DNA from: Sterolibacterium sp.
GTDB lineage: Bacteria; Pseudomonadota; Gammaproteobacteria; Burkholderiales; Rhodocyclaceae
Direction of reading: 5' to 3'
DNA: 64,000 nt
NCBI GenBank assembly: GCA_018062105.1
Contig: JAGOSV010000005.1
Coordinates: forward strand, 1-64,000
In this document: positions 44,445-53,308 of the stretch, one piece after another
How positions within the stretch are numbered: the first letter of the stretch is position 1
Layout: every line of letters starts with the position of its first letter
Position numbers and translations under genes: made by a program
The notes under the pieces: model-generated
Told to the model about the DNA's origin: nothing
The model's input: the letters and a program-made list of their open reading frames with translations, nothing else
Database searches by the model: none

Positions 44445-46166
44445 GTGTCTGTGGCGTATTTGGATCATTTCGTCAGCGATCATCTGCCTTCTTCCGGGGA
44501 ACTGCCTGAAATCTCCTTGCAACTGGCGGGTTTGAGCTACCCGGATCGGTTGAATGTTGCGGTCGAGCTGCTGGATCGTCCGGTGGCTCGTGGCCTGGGG
44601 GCGAGCATCGCACTGCGTACCCTGGCTGAAACGGTGACCTACCAGCAGTTGCAGTGCCAGGTTGATGGCATCGTCCGGGTGTTGCGCGAGGAACTGGGGC
44701 TGATCCCCGGCAACCGGGTGTTGTTGCGTGGCTTCAATCAGCCGTTGATGGTGGCTTGCTGGCTGGCCGTGGTCAAGGCGGGCGGGATCGTGGTGACCAG
44801 CATGCCGCTGCTGCGTGCCGGTGAGTTGCGCCAGATGCTGGATCAGGCCCGGGTGAATTTCGTCCTGTGTGATGAGCGCCTGCTCGATGAGGCACGGCTG
44901 GCTCTGGCGCAGGCGGCGCAAGATGCGCCAGAGGCGCAAGGGGCAGTTCTGTTGCCGCTGACCGGCGCTGGCCATTCCCTGGGTCGCTTGCTGGCGGCGC
45001 ATGCTGCCACAGCTCCCCCGGCTGCCTGCCCGGGGCATGATACAGCGGCGGATCAGGCTGCGTTGATTGCTTTTACCTCGGGCACCACCGGACGACCGAA
45101 AGCCTGTGTGCATACCCATCGCGACGTGCTGGCAGTCAGTGATCTGTTTCCGCGCAGCATTCTGGCCGTGCAGCCGGAGGATATTTTTTGCAGCGTGTCG
45201 CCTCTGGGGTTTACTTACGGGCTAGGCGGCCTGCTGTGTTTTCCCTTGCGTCATGGCGCATCGAGTCTGCTGCTGGAGCAGACGGCACCGGCTGTCATGC
45301 TGGCCGCCATGGCGCGGGCACGGGTCACGATCTGCTTCGGTGTGCCGACTTTCTGGCGGCAGCTGGCCACCTTGCAGGAAGCGGAAAGACATGATTTATC
45401 CCATCTGCGGTTGTGCGTCTCGGCGGGGGAGCCGCTGGACGAGGCGACCCGCGCACGCTGGCGGGCAGCTGCCGGCAAGGAAATCGTCGATGGCCTGGGC
45501 AGTACGGAATTGCTGCATATCTTCATCGCGCACCGGCCGGGTGAGGCACGGACGGGGGCGGTCGGCCAGGCATTGCCCGGCTACCAGCTGGCTATTCTGG
45601 ACGAACAGGGCAACACGCTGCCGGCCGGCTGTCTGGGGCGGCTGGCGGTACGGGGTGCGACGGGTTGCCGCTATCTTGCCGATGTCCGGCAGCAAGTGTA
45701 TGTCCAGCAGGGCTGGAACGTGACGGGTGATACCGGCTGGTTGGACGAGGCGGGCTATTACCACCATTGCGCCCGCAATGATGACATCATCGTGACGGCG
45801 GGTTACAACGTGGCCGGCCCGGAGGTTGAGGCAACCCTGTTGCAACATCCCGCCGTAGAGGAGTGTGGTGTGATCGGAGTCGAGGATGCCGGGCGCGGCC
45901 AGATCATCAAGGCCTGCATCGTGCTGGCCGCCGGATGGCAGGCCGATGATCGGCTGGTGTTACAGTTGCAAAGCTTCGTCAAGCAGCATATCGCACCGTA
46001 CAAGTACCCGCGCCTCATCGAATTCGTTTCCTCTTTGCCACGGACGGAAACCAACAAGCTGCAACGTTTCCGCCTGCGTGACGCATCGTCTGCAGCCGCA
46101 GGCTCAAAAGCGAAACCAGGAACAGAATCAAGGACGGAATCAGAAACAGAGGCAAACGACCAATGA
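44445..46166 (+). CDS. Acyl-CoA synthetase, 2-aminobenzoate/benzoate-CoA ligase type
   Basis: A 573-residue AMP-forming ligase activating an aromatic acid with ATP and CoA. Motifs are LIAFTSGTTGRPKACVHTHRD (A3), DGLGSTELLHIF (A5), WNVTGDTGWLDEAGYY (A7), RNDDIIVTAGYNVAGPEVE (A8), and the C-terminal Lys in ETNKLQRFRLR. The GYNVAGPEVE form and the N-terminus YPDRLNVAVELLDR suggest the AbmG (anthranilate-CoA ligase) group more than benzoate-CoA ligase proper. The start is a GTG at 44445 without a clear ribosome site. A repetitive Glu/Thr/Ser-rich tail (about 550-573) is unusual. It overlaps the RidA gene by ATGA. Confidence 0.85.
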   Translation: MSVAYLDHFVSDHLPSSGELPEISLQLAGLSYPDRLNVAVELLDRPVARGLGASIALRTLAETVTYQQLQCQVDGIVRVLREELGLIPGNRVLLRGFNQPLMVACWLAVVKAGGIVVTSMPLLRAGELRQMLDQARVNFVLCDERLLDEARLALAQAAQDAPEAQGAVLLPLTGAGHSLGRLLAAHAATAPPAACPGHDTAADQAALIAFTSGTTGRPKACVHTHRDVLAVSDLFPRSILAVQPEDIFCSVSPLGFTYGLGGLLCFPLRHGASSLLLEQTAPAVMLAAMARARVTICFGVPTFWRQLATLQEAERHDLSHLRLCVSAGEPLDEATRARWRAAAGKEIVDGLGSTELLHIFIAHRPGEARTGAVGQALPGYQLAILDEQGNTLPAGCLGRLAVRGATGCRYLADVRQQVYVQQGWNVTGDTGWLDEAGYYHHCARNDDIIVTAGYNVAGPEVEATLLQHPAVEECGVIGVEDAGRGQIIKACIVLAAGWQADDRLVLQLQSFVKQHIAPYKYPRLIEFVSSLPRTETNKLQRFRLRDASSAAAGSKAKPGTESRTESETEANDQ

Positions 46167-46561
46167 GCATGGAATTTTTGCAACCCGCCGACTGGCCGCA
46201 GCCGGTCGGCTATGCTAATGGAGTGAGTGCGGCCGGGCGTCTGGTGTTCGTTTCCGGGCAGGTGGGCTGGGACGCACAGCATGTCTTTCGCACCAGCGAT
46301 CTCGTCGAACAGGTGCGGCAGGCGCTGGACAACGTACTGACCGTGCTGGCCGAAGCCGGTGCCGGGCCGCAGGACATCGTGCGCATGAACTGGTATCTGG
46401 TGGACAAGCAGGAATACAAGACGCGCCGCAAGGAAATCGGCGAGATATACCGGCGCTGCATGGGGCGGCATTACCCAGCCATGACGGTGGTCGAGGTGTG
46501 CAGTTTCATCGAGGAAGGCGCACGTGTGGAAATCGAGGTGACGGCGGTGGTTGCCTCATGA
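46163..46561 (+). CDS. RidA/YjgF-family protein
   Basis: A 132-residue trimeric RidA-like protein. GRLVFVSGQVGWDA (about 25-38) and the conserved VRMNWYLVDKQEYKTRRKEIGEIYRR precede VVEVCSFIEEGARVEIEVTAV, where RidA proteins place the active-site region. The canonical Arg of imine deaminases (near 105) is not obvious: the local sequence reads PAMTVVEVCSF, so it may be a non-deaminating Rid subgroup. Translation is coupled to the CoA ligase. RidA genes accompany 2-aminobenzoate catabolism in relatives. Confidence 0.85.
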   Translation: MSMEFLQPADWPQPVGYANGVSAAGRLVFVSGQVGWDAQHVFRTSDLVEQVRQALDNVLTVLAEAGAGPQDIVRMNWYLVDKQEYKTRRKEIGEIYRRCMGRHYPAMTVVEVCSFIEEGARVEIEVTAVVAS

Positions 46562-46644
46562 AACAAGGCCATGAGTGATGACTGGATCGAATGCTCGCGG
46601 GACCTCGATTGAGAGCCATCATGGCCGTGCCTGGCGTTGCTGCA

Positions 46645-47748
46645 TCATGTCGGCGGGTTACCGCAGCTGAGCCCCAGTTCCTGTGCCAGTCCGGCGTGGG
46701 TGAGGTGGCCGGCATGGACCTGCAGGCCGGCGGCCAGGCCCGGGTCGCGGGTGAGGGCTTCCTTGAGGCCGAGATTGGCCAGGTTGAGGGCGTAGGGCAG
46801 GGTGGCCTGGCTGAGGGCGAGGGTGGCGGTACGGGCAACGGCGGCGGGCATGTTGGAGACGCAGTAGTGCACCACGCCTTCTTCGAGGTACAACGGTTCC
46901 GTATGGCTGGTGGGGCGCGAGGTTTCGCTGATGCCGCCCTGGTCGATGGCGACATCGACCAGTACGCTGCCGGGACGCATCTGGCGCAGCAGGGCGCGGG
47001 TCATCATGCGAGGGGCGAGCTTGCCGGGGATAAGGGCGGCACCGATGACGAGATCGGCATCACGCACGGGTTGTTCCAGGGTCATGGAATCGTTGATGAT
47101 GGTGTGGATGCGGCCGTGATTGAGGGCATCGAGCTGGGCCAGGCGTTCGATGTCGGTGTCGAGGACGGTGACATCCGCACCCATGCCGGCGGCAATTTGG
47201 GCGGCATGGGCGCCGACATTGCCAGCGCCGATGATGATGACCTTGCCTGCGGGGACACCAGGTACGCCACCGAGCAGGACACCGCTGCCGCCATTGGCCA
47301 TTTGTAACGCCCAGGCGCCGAATTGCGGTGCCAGCCGGCCGGCGATGCGGGACATGGGGGCGAGCAGGGGCAGGCCACCCTTGCGGTCGGTGACGGTTTC
47401 GAAGGCAACGCAGGAGGTGCCGCTCAGCAGCAGTTGTTCGACCAGGGGGCGGTTGGGGGCGAGGTGCTGGTAGCAAAACAGGATTTGCCCTGAACGCAGC
47501 ATGTCGTATTCGACGTCCTGGGGCTCCTTGACCTTGACGATCAGCTCGGCCTGATAGGTTTTGGCCGCGGAGCCGGCCATCTGGGCGCCTGCAGCGAGAT
47601 AGGCGGCATCATCGAAACCGGCTCGGGCGCCGGCATCTTTTTCGATGCGAACCTGGTGGCCGGCCTGAACGAGGGCATGTACACCGGCCGGGGTCAGGCC
47701 GACGCGGTATTCGTGGTTTTTGACTTCCTTGGGGCAGCCGATGATCAC
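46645..47748 (-). CDS. ald: Alanine dehydrogenase
   Basis: A 367-residue NAD-dependent enzyme interconverting L-alanine and pyruvate plus ammonia. MIIGCPKEVKNHEYRVGLTP at the N-terminus, KVKEPQ and CYQHLAPN hold substrate-binding Lys and His, and the NAD loop is IIGAGNVGAHAAQIAAGMGA (near 170). The C-terminal region reads NMPAAVARTATLALSQATLPY. Length matches (about 370). The start is GTG 47748 with a strong AAGGAG seven bases before it. Convergent with the RidA gene. Confidence 0.95.
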   Translation of the reverse strand: MIIGCPKEVKNHEYRVGLTPAGVHALVQAGHQVRIEKDAGARAGFDDAAYLAAGAQMAGSAAKTYQAELIVKVKEPQDVEYDMLRSGQILFCYQHLAPNRPLVEQLLLSGTSCVAFETVTDRKGGLPLLAPMSRIAGRLAPQFGAWALQMANGGSGVLLGGVPGVPAGKVIIIGAGNVGAHAAQIAAGMGADVTVLDTDIERLAQLDALNHGRIHTIINDSMTLEQPVRDADLVIGAALIPGKLAPRMMTRALLRQMRPGSVLVDVAIDQGGISETSRPTSHTEPLYLEEGVVHYCVSNMPAAVARTATLALSQATLPYALNLANLGLKEALTRDPGLAAGLQVHAGHLTHAGLAQELGLSCGNPPT

Positions 47749-47773
47749 GTTCGTTCTCCTTGGGTAGTGAAAC

Positions 47774-48802
47774 TCAGGAGGGAGAGGGTGTTCCTCCCTG
47801 GGTCATGCGGATACATTCCTGAATCAATTCGGGGCCACGATAGATCAGGCCGCTGTAGATTTGTACGAGTTGTGCGCCGGCATCGAGCTTGGCGCGTGCC
47901 TGTGCGCCGCTCAGGATGCCACCAGCGGCGATGATCGGCAATTCCCCTGCCAGGGCGCGGCTCAGGGTGGCAACGAGGGCGGTGGATTTTTCAAACAGCG
48001 GGGCTCCAGACAGACCGCCGGTTTCCTGGGCATGTGGCGAGCCTTCAACGCCGGTGCGTGCCAGGGTGGTGTTGCTGGCGATGACGGCATCGATGCGGTG
48101 GCGGCGCAAGGTACTGGCGATCTGGCTGATTTGTTCGTCGTCGAGATCGGGGGCGATTTTCAGTGCCAGGGGGACGTAGCGACCGTATTGATCGGCCAGT
48201 TCGGTCTGGCGTCGTTTGAGGGCACCAAGCAGGGCGTCCAGTTCGTTTTCGCCTTGTAATTGGCGCAGGTTTTTGGTGTTGGGTGAGGAGATGTTGACGG
48301 TGATGTAGCTGGCCAGCGGGTAGGCTTGTTCGAGACCACTCAGGTAATCATGGACGGCGGATTCGATGGGTGTGTCGGCGTTCTTGCCGATGTTGATGCC
48401 CAGGATGCCGGCGTAGCGTGCTGCCCGGACGTTGTCGAGCAGGCGGGTCATGCCGTGATTGTTGAAGCCCATGCGGTTGATGATGGCCTGCTGTTCGGGC
48501 AGACGGAACAGGCGGGGTTTGGGGTTGCCGAGTTGCGGGCGAGGGGTGACTGTGCCAATTTCCAGAAAGCCGAAGCCCAGCTTGGCCAGGCCGTCGATGG
48601 CTTCGCCGTTCTTGTCGAGCCCGGCAGCCAAACCGACACGATTGGGAAACGCCAGTCCCATGAGGCGCAATGGCGGCTCATTCGTGGGAGCCGGGGTTGG
48701 CAGCAGGCAGGCGAGACGATGCAGGCTGGCAATGGTCAGCTCATGGGCGCGTTCGGCGTCGAGGTTGAAGAGCAGGGGGCGGATGAGGGGATAGGGCAGC
48801 AT
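47774..48802 (-). CDS. pyrD: Dihydroorotate dehydrogenase (quinone), class 2
   Basis: A 342-residue FMN enzyme of pyrimidine synthesis that passes electrons to the quinone pool. The N-terminal amphipathic region ([20 protein letters not shown]) is the membrane/quinone site. [44 protein letters not shown] (catalytic Ser region) and [19 protein letters not shown] follow. The start ATG 48802 lies four bases after the bpt stop, so pyrD sits at the end of fbpC-aat-bpt-pyrD. Confidence 0.96.
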   Translation of the reverse strand: MLPYPLIRPLLFNLDAERAHELTIASLHRLACLLPTPAPTNEPPLRLMGLAFPNRVGLAAGLDKNGEAIDGLAKLGFGFLEIGTVTPRPQLGNPKPRLFRLPEQQAIINRMGFNNHGMTRLLDNVRAARYAGILGINIGKNADTPIESAVHDYLSGLEQAYPLASYITVNISSPNTKNLRQLQGENELDALLGALKRRQTELADQYGRYVPLALKIAPDLDDEQISQIASTLRRHRIDAVIASNTTLARTGVEGSPHAQETGGLSGAPLFEKSTALVATLSRALAGELPIIAAGGILSGAQARAKLDAGAQLVQIYSGLIYRGPELIQECIRMTQGGTPSPS

Positions 48803-48806
48803 GGGG

Positions 48807-49589
48807 TTATTCCGGGAGTAGGTCTTGTGCGTTTGAAGCACCGAGGATGGAAAAGTCCTGCCAGTGTCCGTCGATCAGGGCTTCGAGGGGCTGGAAGGTT
48901 GATTTGTAGGCCATCTTGCGACTGTGTTCGATCCAGTAACCCAGGTAAACGTAGGACAGGTTCAGGTGGGTGCATTGGGCGATCTGCCAGAGGATGCCGT
49001 AGGTGCCGAGACTGGCGGCGGGCAGATCCGGATCGTAGAAGGTGTAGACGGAAGACAGGCCGTCCGGTAGCAGGTCGATGAGGCTGACCATGCGCAGGGT
49101 GTCGCGGCCGTGGTGCTTGGCGGGGTCATCACGGAATTCGATCAGGAGGGTTTCGATGGGGCTTTGCAGCAGAAACTGTTTGTATTGTTGGCGGTTGTCG
49201 AGGTCCATGCCACCGCCGCTGTGGCGTGCCTGCTGGTAGCGTTGATAGAGCGCGTAATAATCTTCCTGGAAGGTGAGTGGCCGGCGAGTGGCGATGAGGT
49301 CTGCGTGACGGGTGAGGGCACGCCGCTGGCTGCGCGTTGGCTGATAACGGGCAGCGATCAGGCGCACCGGAATACAGGCCTGGCAGGTATCGCATTGGGG
49401 ACGATAGATGAAGGCACCACTGCGCCGGAAACCGCAGTGGATCAGCTTGCCGTAGGTGTCTGTGTCGATCAGATGGCTGGGGGCGGCGATCTGCGAGCGG
49501 GCGATGCGGTGAGGCAGGTAGGAGCAGCCGTAGGGCGCAGTGGTGTAGAACTCTAATTGTGCAAAGCTGGGTTCGTGGTGTCTGGTCAT
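48807..49589 (-). CDS. bpt: Aspartate/glutamate leucyltransferase (Bpt)
   Basis: A 260-residue aminoacyl-tRNA-protein transferase of the ATE1-like bacterial family. It adds Leu to proteins with N-terminal Asp or Glu, creating an N-degron for ClpAPS. The N-terminal cysteine region is [32 protein letters not shown]. The C-terminal part shows [21 protein letters not shown] and [27 protein letters not shown] 49589 overlaps the aat stop by four bases. Confidence 0.95.
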   Translation of the reverse strand: MTRHHEPSFAQLEFYTTAPYGCSYLPHRIARSQIAAPSHLIDTDTYGKLIHCGFRRSGAFIYRPQCDTCQACIPVRLIAARYQPTRSQRRALTRHADLIATRRPLTFQEDYYALYQRYQQARHSGGGMDLDNRQQYKQFLLQSPIETLLIEFRDDPAKHHGRDTLRMVSLIDLLPDGLSSVYTFYDPDLPAASLGTYGILWQIAQCTHLNLSYVYLGYWIEHSRKMAYKSTFQPLEALIDGHWQDFSILGASNAQDLLPE

Positions 49590-50356
49590 GGCGTTTGTTT
49601 CGGGGGCTGCGGTGCTGCCGGTGTCAGCATGTCCGGTTCATGATGTACGTTCGATGGCTTTGGGGATTCTTGTGGTGTCCAGCGGCCGGGCTGGGGATTG
49701 CAGTCGGTGCCCGTCCATTGTGGCAGATGCCGGAGGAAGTCGGCACGCGCCATTTCACGGCCACCCAGCGAGGACAGATGATCGGTTTTCATCTGGCAGT
49801 CGATGACTGCGTAGCCGCATCGTTGCAGGTGATGACAAAGGTAGGCAAGCGCAATCTTGGAGGCGTCGTTCTGGCGGGAGAACATCGACTCGCCAAAAAA
49901 TATGTGGCCGATGGCGACACCATAAAGACCGCCGACAAGCTCATCATTCACCCAGGTTTCAACCGAGTGGGCATAACCCAGTTCGTGCAAACGACCGTAG
50001 GCTTGCTGCATTTCGTCGCTGATCCAGGTGGATTCTCCAGGGCCGCGTGGGGCGGCACATTCACTCATGACGCGGGCAAAGCAGGTGTCGAAGCGCACTT
50101 CATGAGGGCGATGGCGCAGGACTTTGCTGAAGGAGCGGGAAATTCTGAGCTCTGATGGAAAAAGCAGCATGCGTGGGTCCGGGCTCCACCAGAGCAGCGG
50201 GTCGCCGGGCATGTACCAGGGAAAGATGCCATTCCGGTAGGCTTCCAGCAGTCGCGCCGGAGAGAGATCGGCACCAGCACACAGCAGGCCGTTGGGTTGT
50301 GTCAATGCCTGGCTGAGTGGGGGAAATGGTTCGCTTCGCTGCAGATAGGGAATCAT
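49586..50356 (-). CDS. aat: Leucyl/phenylalanyl-tRNA-protein transferase
   Basis: A 256-residue enzyme adding Leu or Phe to N-terminal Arg or Lys, the second bacterial N-degron branch. [81 protein letters not shown] and [14 protein letters not shown] are diagnostic. The start ATG 50356 is one base after the fbpC stop. A Pro-rich tail (about 230-256) is extra. Placing aat directly before bpt puts both N-end rule transferases in one transcript. Confidence 0.95.
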   Translation of the reverse strand: MIPYLQRSEPFPPLSQALTQPNGLLCAGADLSPARLLEAYRNGIFPWYMPGDPLLWWSPDPRMLLFPSELRISRSFSKVLRHRPHEVRFDTCFARVMSECAAPRGPGESTWISDEMQQAYGRLHELGYAHSVETWVNDELVGGLYGVAIGHIFFGESMFSRQNDASKIALAYLCHHLQRCGYAVIDCQMKTDHLSSLGGREMARADFLRHLPQWTGTDCNPQPGRWTPQESPKPSNVHHEPDMLTPAAPQPPKQTP

Positions 50357-50357
50357 T

Positions 50358-51413
50358 TCACAAGGTAGTGCTCGGGCGTTCGAAGGCAACGACACAAGGT
50401 GCGTCGATACGAATGCCGATGCGTGTTCCTGCAGTGTGGTCGTGGTGTGAGGGCACGAGGGCGAGGAGTTGGGTACCGCTGTCGAGACGCAGGGTGTAGA
50501 GGGTCTCCGCACCACGGAAGGCTCGGTGGAGTACGGTGGCGCGTTGCGGGCTGCTTTCGTCGTGGCACAGGTCATCCGGGCGCAGCAGGACGTCTACGGC
50601 TGTTTCGGCGGACAGGTTGGCAGGGTGGCGCGAGGTGATGCGCCCCAGTTCGGTCATGACGCTGCCAGCGTCGCAGACCTTGCCCGGTAGCAGTACGCCT
50701 TGGCCGATGAAGTCGGCTACCTGACGGTTGATCGGGTGGTGGTAGAGGTTGTAGGGGGTGTCCCATTGCTGGATGCGGCCTTGCATCATGAGGCCGATTT
50801 CATCCGCCATGGCGAAGGCTTCGTGCTGGTCATGGGTGACCAGAATGGCGGTGGTGTGTTGTCGCTTGAGGATGTCGCGCACTTCGAGGGACAACCGTTC
50901 GCGCAGATCAGTATCAAGGTTGGAAAAGGGCTCGTCGAGCAGGATCAGGCGCGGGTTGGGTGCCAGGGCGCGTGCCAGGGCGACGCGCTGTTGCTGACCA
51001 CCGGAAAGTTCGTGGGGGTAGCTTTTTCCCCGTCCTTCGAGGCCGACGATGGACAACAGTTCTTCGATACGGCACTGGCGTTCTGCACGTGACAGGTGAG
51101 ACAGGCCAAAGCCGATGTTGCCGGCCACATTCAGATGGGGGAACAAGGCGTAATCCTGAAAGACCATACCGATCTTTCGTTGCTCGGTGGGCAGGCTCCA
51201 GTTTGGTCGGCTGCATGGCAGACCTTCGATCCGGATTTCGCCGGCTGTCACGGTTTCAAAGCCGGCAATGCAGCGCAGCAAGGTGGTCTTGCCACAGCCA
51301 GATGGGCCGAGCAGGCAGGCTATCGTGCCTTTTTCCAGGGTAAAACGGGCACCATCGATGACGGTATGGCTACCGTAGCGCTGGATGATGTCGGTGATTT
51401 CAAGGAAGGCCAT
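50358..51413 (-). CDS. fbpC: Iron(III) ABC transporter ATP-binding protein
   Basis: A 351-residue importer ATPase of the FbpC/PotA type. Walker A is LLGPSGCGKTTLLRCIAGFE (near 35), the Q-loop is GMVFQDYALFPHL, the signature is ELSGGQQQRVALARALA, Walker B is LILLDEPFSNLD, and the switch is VTHDQHEAF. The C-terminal TOBE-like domain (about 240-351) is where FbpC senses or stabilises the dimer. It is divergent from the fbpB permease gene (152-base gap) and leads fbpC-aat-bpt-pyrD. Confidence 0.92.
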   Translation of the reverse strand: MAFLEITDIIQRYGSHTVIDGARFTLEKGTIACLLGPSGCGKTTLLRCIAGFETVTAGEIRIEGLPCSRPNWSLPTEQRKIGMVFQDYALFPHLNVAGNIGFGLSHLSRAERQCRIEELLSIVGLEGRGKSYPHELSGGQQQRVALARALAPNPRLILLDEPFSNLDTDLRERLSLEVRDILKRQHTTAILVTHDQHEAFAMADEIGLMMQGRIQQWDTPYNLYHHPINRQVADFIGQGVLLPGKVCDAGSVMTELGRITSRHPANLSAETAVDVLLRPDDLCHDESSPQRATVLHRAFRGAETLYTLRLDSGTQLLALVPSHHDHTAGTRIGIRIDAPCVVAFERPSTTL

Positions 51414-51536
51414 GGCGTGTGAGGATGTTGGCTGTTTCAGTTCCGGCCGGGTGGCCAGTCAATGGTGGCCGGTCAATGGTGACTGGGGGCAGGTCACTGG
51501 ATATTGGGTGATCGAACGGGGTATCAGGCTGGGTGT

Positions 51537-51550
51537 GCAATTATAATTGC
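51537..51550. promoter_or_regulatory. Palindrome in the fbpC/fbpB intergenic region
   Basis: GCAATTATAATTGC is a perfect 14-bp palindrome 16 bases before the fbpB start, and its centre reads TATAAT (51542-51547) on the plus strand. It resembles only the core of a Fur box (8 of 19 matches), so another regulator is possible. The close spacing to the ATG makes TATAAT doubtful as the fbpB -10. Confidence 0.5.
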
Positions 51551-51565
51551 CGATCCTTTGTTTCC

Positions 51566-53245
51566 ATGTTCAGGAATCCGGTGGCTGCAGTGACGGTACC
51601 ACTCAATCCTTTGCTGCTGATTTCTGCCGTGGTTGCCGGGCTGGTCGGCTTTCCGGTGGCCAGTGTGCTGGCCAATATCTTCAGTAGTGGCACGGCTGAG
51701 ATCTGGGGGCATCTGGGGGCGACGGTGTTGCCGGAATACGCAGCCAATACCCTCTGGCTTTGCCTGGGGGTTGCGCTGGGTGTGGTGGTCGTTGGTGTGG
51801 CGACGGCCTGGCTGGTGGTCATGCACGACTTTCCCGGGCGACGCCTCTTCGAGTGGGCTCTGATTTTGCCGATGGCCATGCCTGCTTATGTCCTGGCGTA
51901 TGCCTATACCGATCTGCTGCAATTTTCCGGCCCTGTGCAGACGATGCTGCGGGATCAGTTCGACTGGCAAAGAGGGGATTACTGGTTCCCGGAAATTCGT
52001 AGCCTGGGTGGTGCGGTGCTCATGTTTGTCTGCGTGCTTTACCCTTATGTTTATTTGCTGGCACGCACGGCGTTTCTTGAGCGGGCCGGTGGCATGCTCG
52101 AAGTGGCGCGTTCCCTGGGACTGGGAGCATGGCAGAGTTTCTTCCGTGTTTCATTGCCATTGGCACGGCCGGCAATCGTGGCGGGGGGCATATTGGCGCT
52201 GATGGAGACGCTGGCGGATTACGGCACAGTTTCCTATTTTGCGGTCCAGACATTTACCACGGGTATTTATCGAGCCTGGTTTTCCCTGGGGGATCGGGTT
52301 GCGGCAGCACAACTGGCGGCCATGTTATTGGGGGTGGTCGTGTTGCTTTTGGCCATGGAGCGCATTTCTCAGGGCCGGGCACGCTTTCACAATACGACAG
52401 GACGGCAGGGGGGGCTGTCGGGGGTGAGACAACGGTTACGCTTGCATGGTGGCCGCGCCGTGTGGTCGTGGCTGGTGTGTGCCTTGCCGCTGTTTTTCGG
52501 CTTTCTGCTGCCGGGCAGCCTGTTGTTGCGTCTGGCCCTGCTGGATGGGGATGCACAGTTTGGTCTCCGGTTTGTCGAACTGTCGCGCAACAGTTTTCTC
52601 CTGGCAGGATTGACCGCAGTGCTGGCCGTCGTTCTGGCGTTGCTGCTGGCTTATGCCGCCAGGCTGTCCCGGGGATGGGTGGTGACAGCGCTGAATCGGC
52701 TGGTTGGCCTGGGCTATGCCGTGCCTGGCTCGGTCATCGCGGTTGGGGTGCTGATTCCGGTGACGCGGCTCGATCATTGGCTGGCCGGGCAGTGGCAGAT
52801 GATGGGCTGGGATGATCCGGGGCTGATATTGACAGGGGGCATCACTGCTTTGGTGTATGCCTATCTGGTTCGTGTTCTGGCCGTGGCCATGCAAACCGTG
52901 GAGGCCAGCATGGCCAAGGTAACGCCTAATATGGATGCGGCTGCCCGCAGCCTGGGGTTGGGGCAGGTGGCAGCACTCTGGCGTGTGCACCTGCCGATTT
53001 TGCGCGGTAGCCTGCTGACGGCCGGTTTGCTGGTGTTTGTCGATGTCATGAAGGAACTGCCGGCAACCCTGGTCATGCGGCCGTTCAACTTCGATACCCT
53101 AGCGACCCAGACGTATACGCTGGCTGCCGATGAGCGGCTGGCGGAAGCTTCGACGGCCGCCCTGGCCATCATTGGTGTCGGCTTGCTGCCGTTGATTCTG
53201 CTGTCACGACAGATCACTGCCAGCCAGAACCGGCGTTCTGGCTGA
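51566..53245 (+). CDS. fbpB: Iron(III) ABC transporter permease (two fused permease domains)
   Basis: A 559-residue protein with about twelve membrane segments in two homologous halves. Each half carries an EAA loop contacting the ATPase: EVARSLGLGAWQSFFRVSLP (near 185) and DAARSLGLGQVAALWRVHLP (near 460). This fused layout is standard for FbpB/SfuB. The start ATG 51566 (MFRNPVAAVTVPLNP) is preferred; an upstream GTG at 51533 would put start sequence through the palindrome. A perfect 10-bp hairpin spans the last codons and the stop. Confidence 0.93.
   Translation: MFRNPVAAVTVPLNPLLLISAVVAGLVGFPVASVLANIFSSGTAEIWGHLGATVLPEYAANTLWLCLGVALGVVVVGVATAWLVVMHDFPGRRLFEWALILPMAMPAYVLAYAYTDLLQFSGPVQTMLRDQFDWQRGDYWFPEIRSLGGAVLMFVCVLYPYVYLLARTAFLERAGGMLEVARSLGLGAWQSFFRVSLPLARPAIVAGGILALMETLADYGTVSYFAVQTFTTGIYRAWFSLGDRVAAAQLAAMLLGVVVLLLAMERISQGRARFHNTTGRQGGLSGVRQRLRLHGGRAVWSWLVCALPLFFGFLLPGSLLLRLALLDGDAQFGLRFVELSRNSFLLAGLTAVLAVVLALLLAYAARLSRGWVVTALNRLVGLGYAVPGSVIAVGVLIPVTRLDHWLAGQWQMMGWDDPGLILTGGITALVYAYLVRVLAVAMQTVEASMAKVTPNMDAAARSLGLGQVAALWRVHLPILRGSLLTAGLLVFVDVMKELPATLVMRPFNFDTLATQTYTLAADERLAEASTAALAIIGVGLLPLILLSRQITASQNRRSG
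53221..53244. terminator. Perfect hairpin at the fbpB stop codon
   Basis: CAGCCAGAAC and GTTCTGGCTG pair perfectly (10 bp) around CGGC, covering the last fbpB codons and two bases of the TGA. No T-tract follows on either strand. It lies between convergent fbpB and fbpA and may protect or end both mRNAs. Confidence 0.55.
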
Positions 53246-53272
53246 TGAGGGTGCCGAGGGGATAGCGGAGAT

Positions 53273-53293
53273 CGGAGTTCGGAGTTCGGAGTT
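53273..53293. repeat. 7-bp tandem repeat between fbpB and fbpA
   Basis: Three perfect copies of CGGAGTT (53273-53279, 53280-53286, 53287-53293) followed by a partial CGG, in the 63-base gap between the convergent genes. No coding function. Confidence 0.8.
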
Positions 53294-53308
53294 CGGTATC
53301 CCAGGCAG

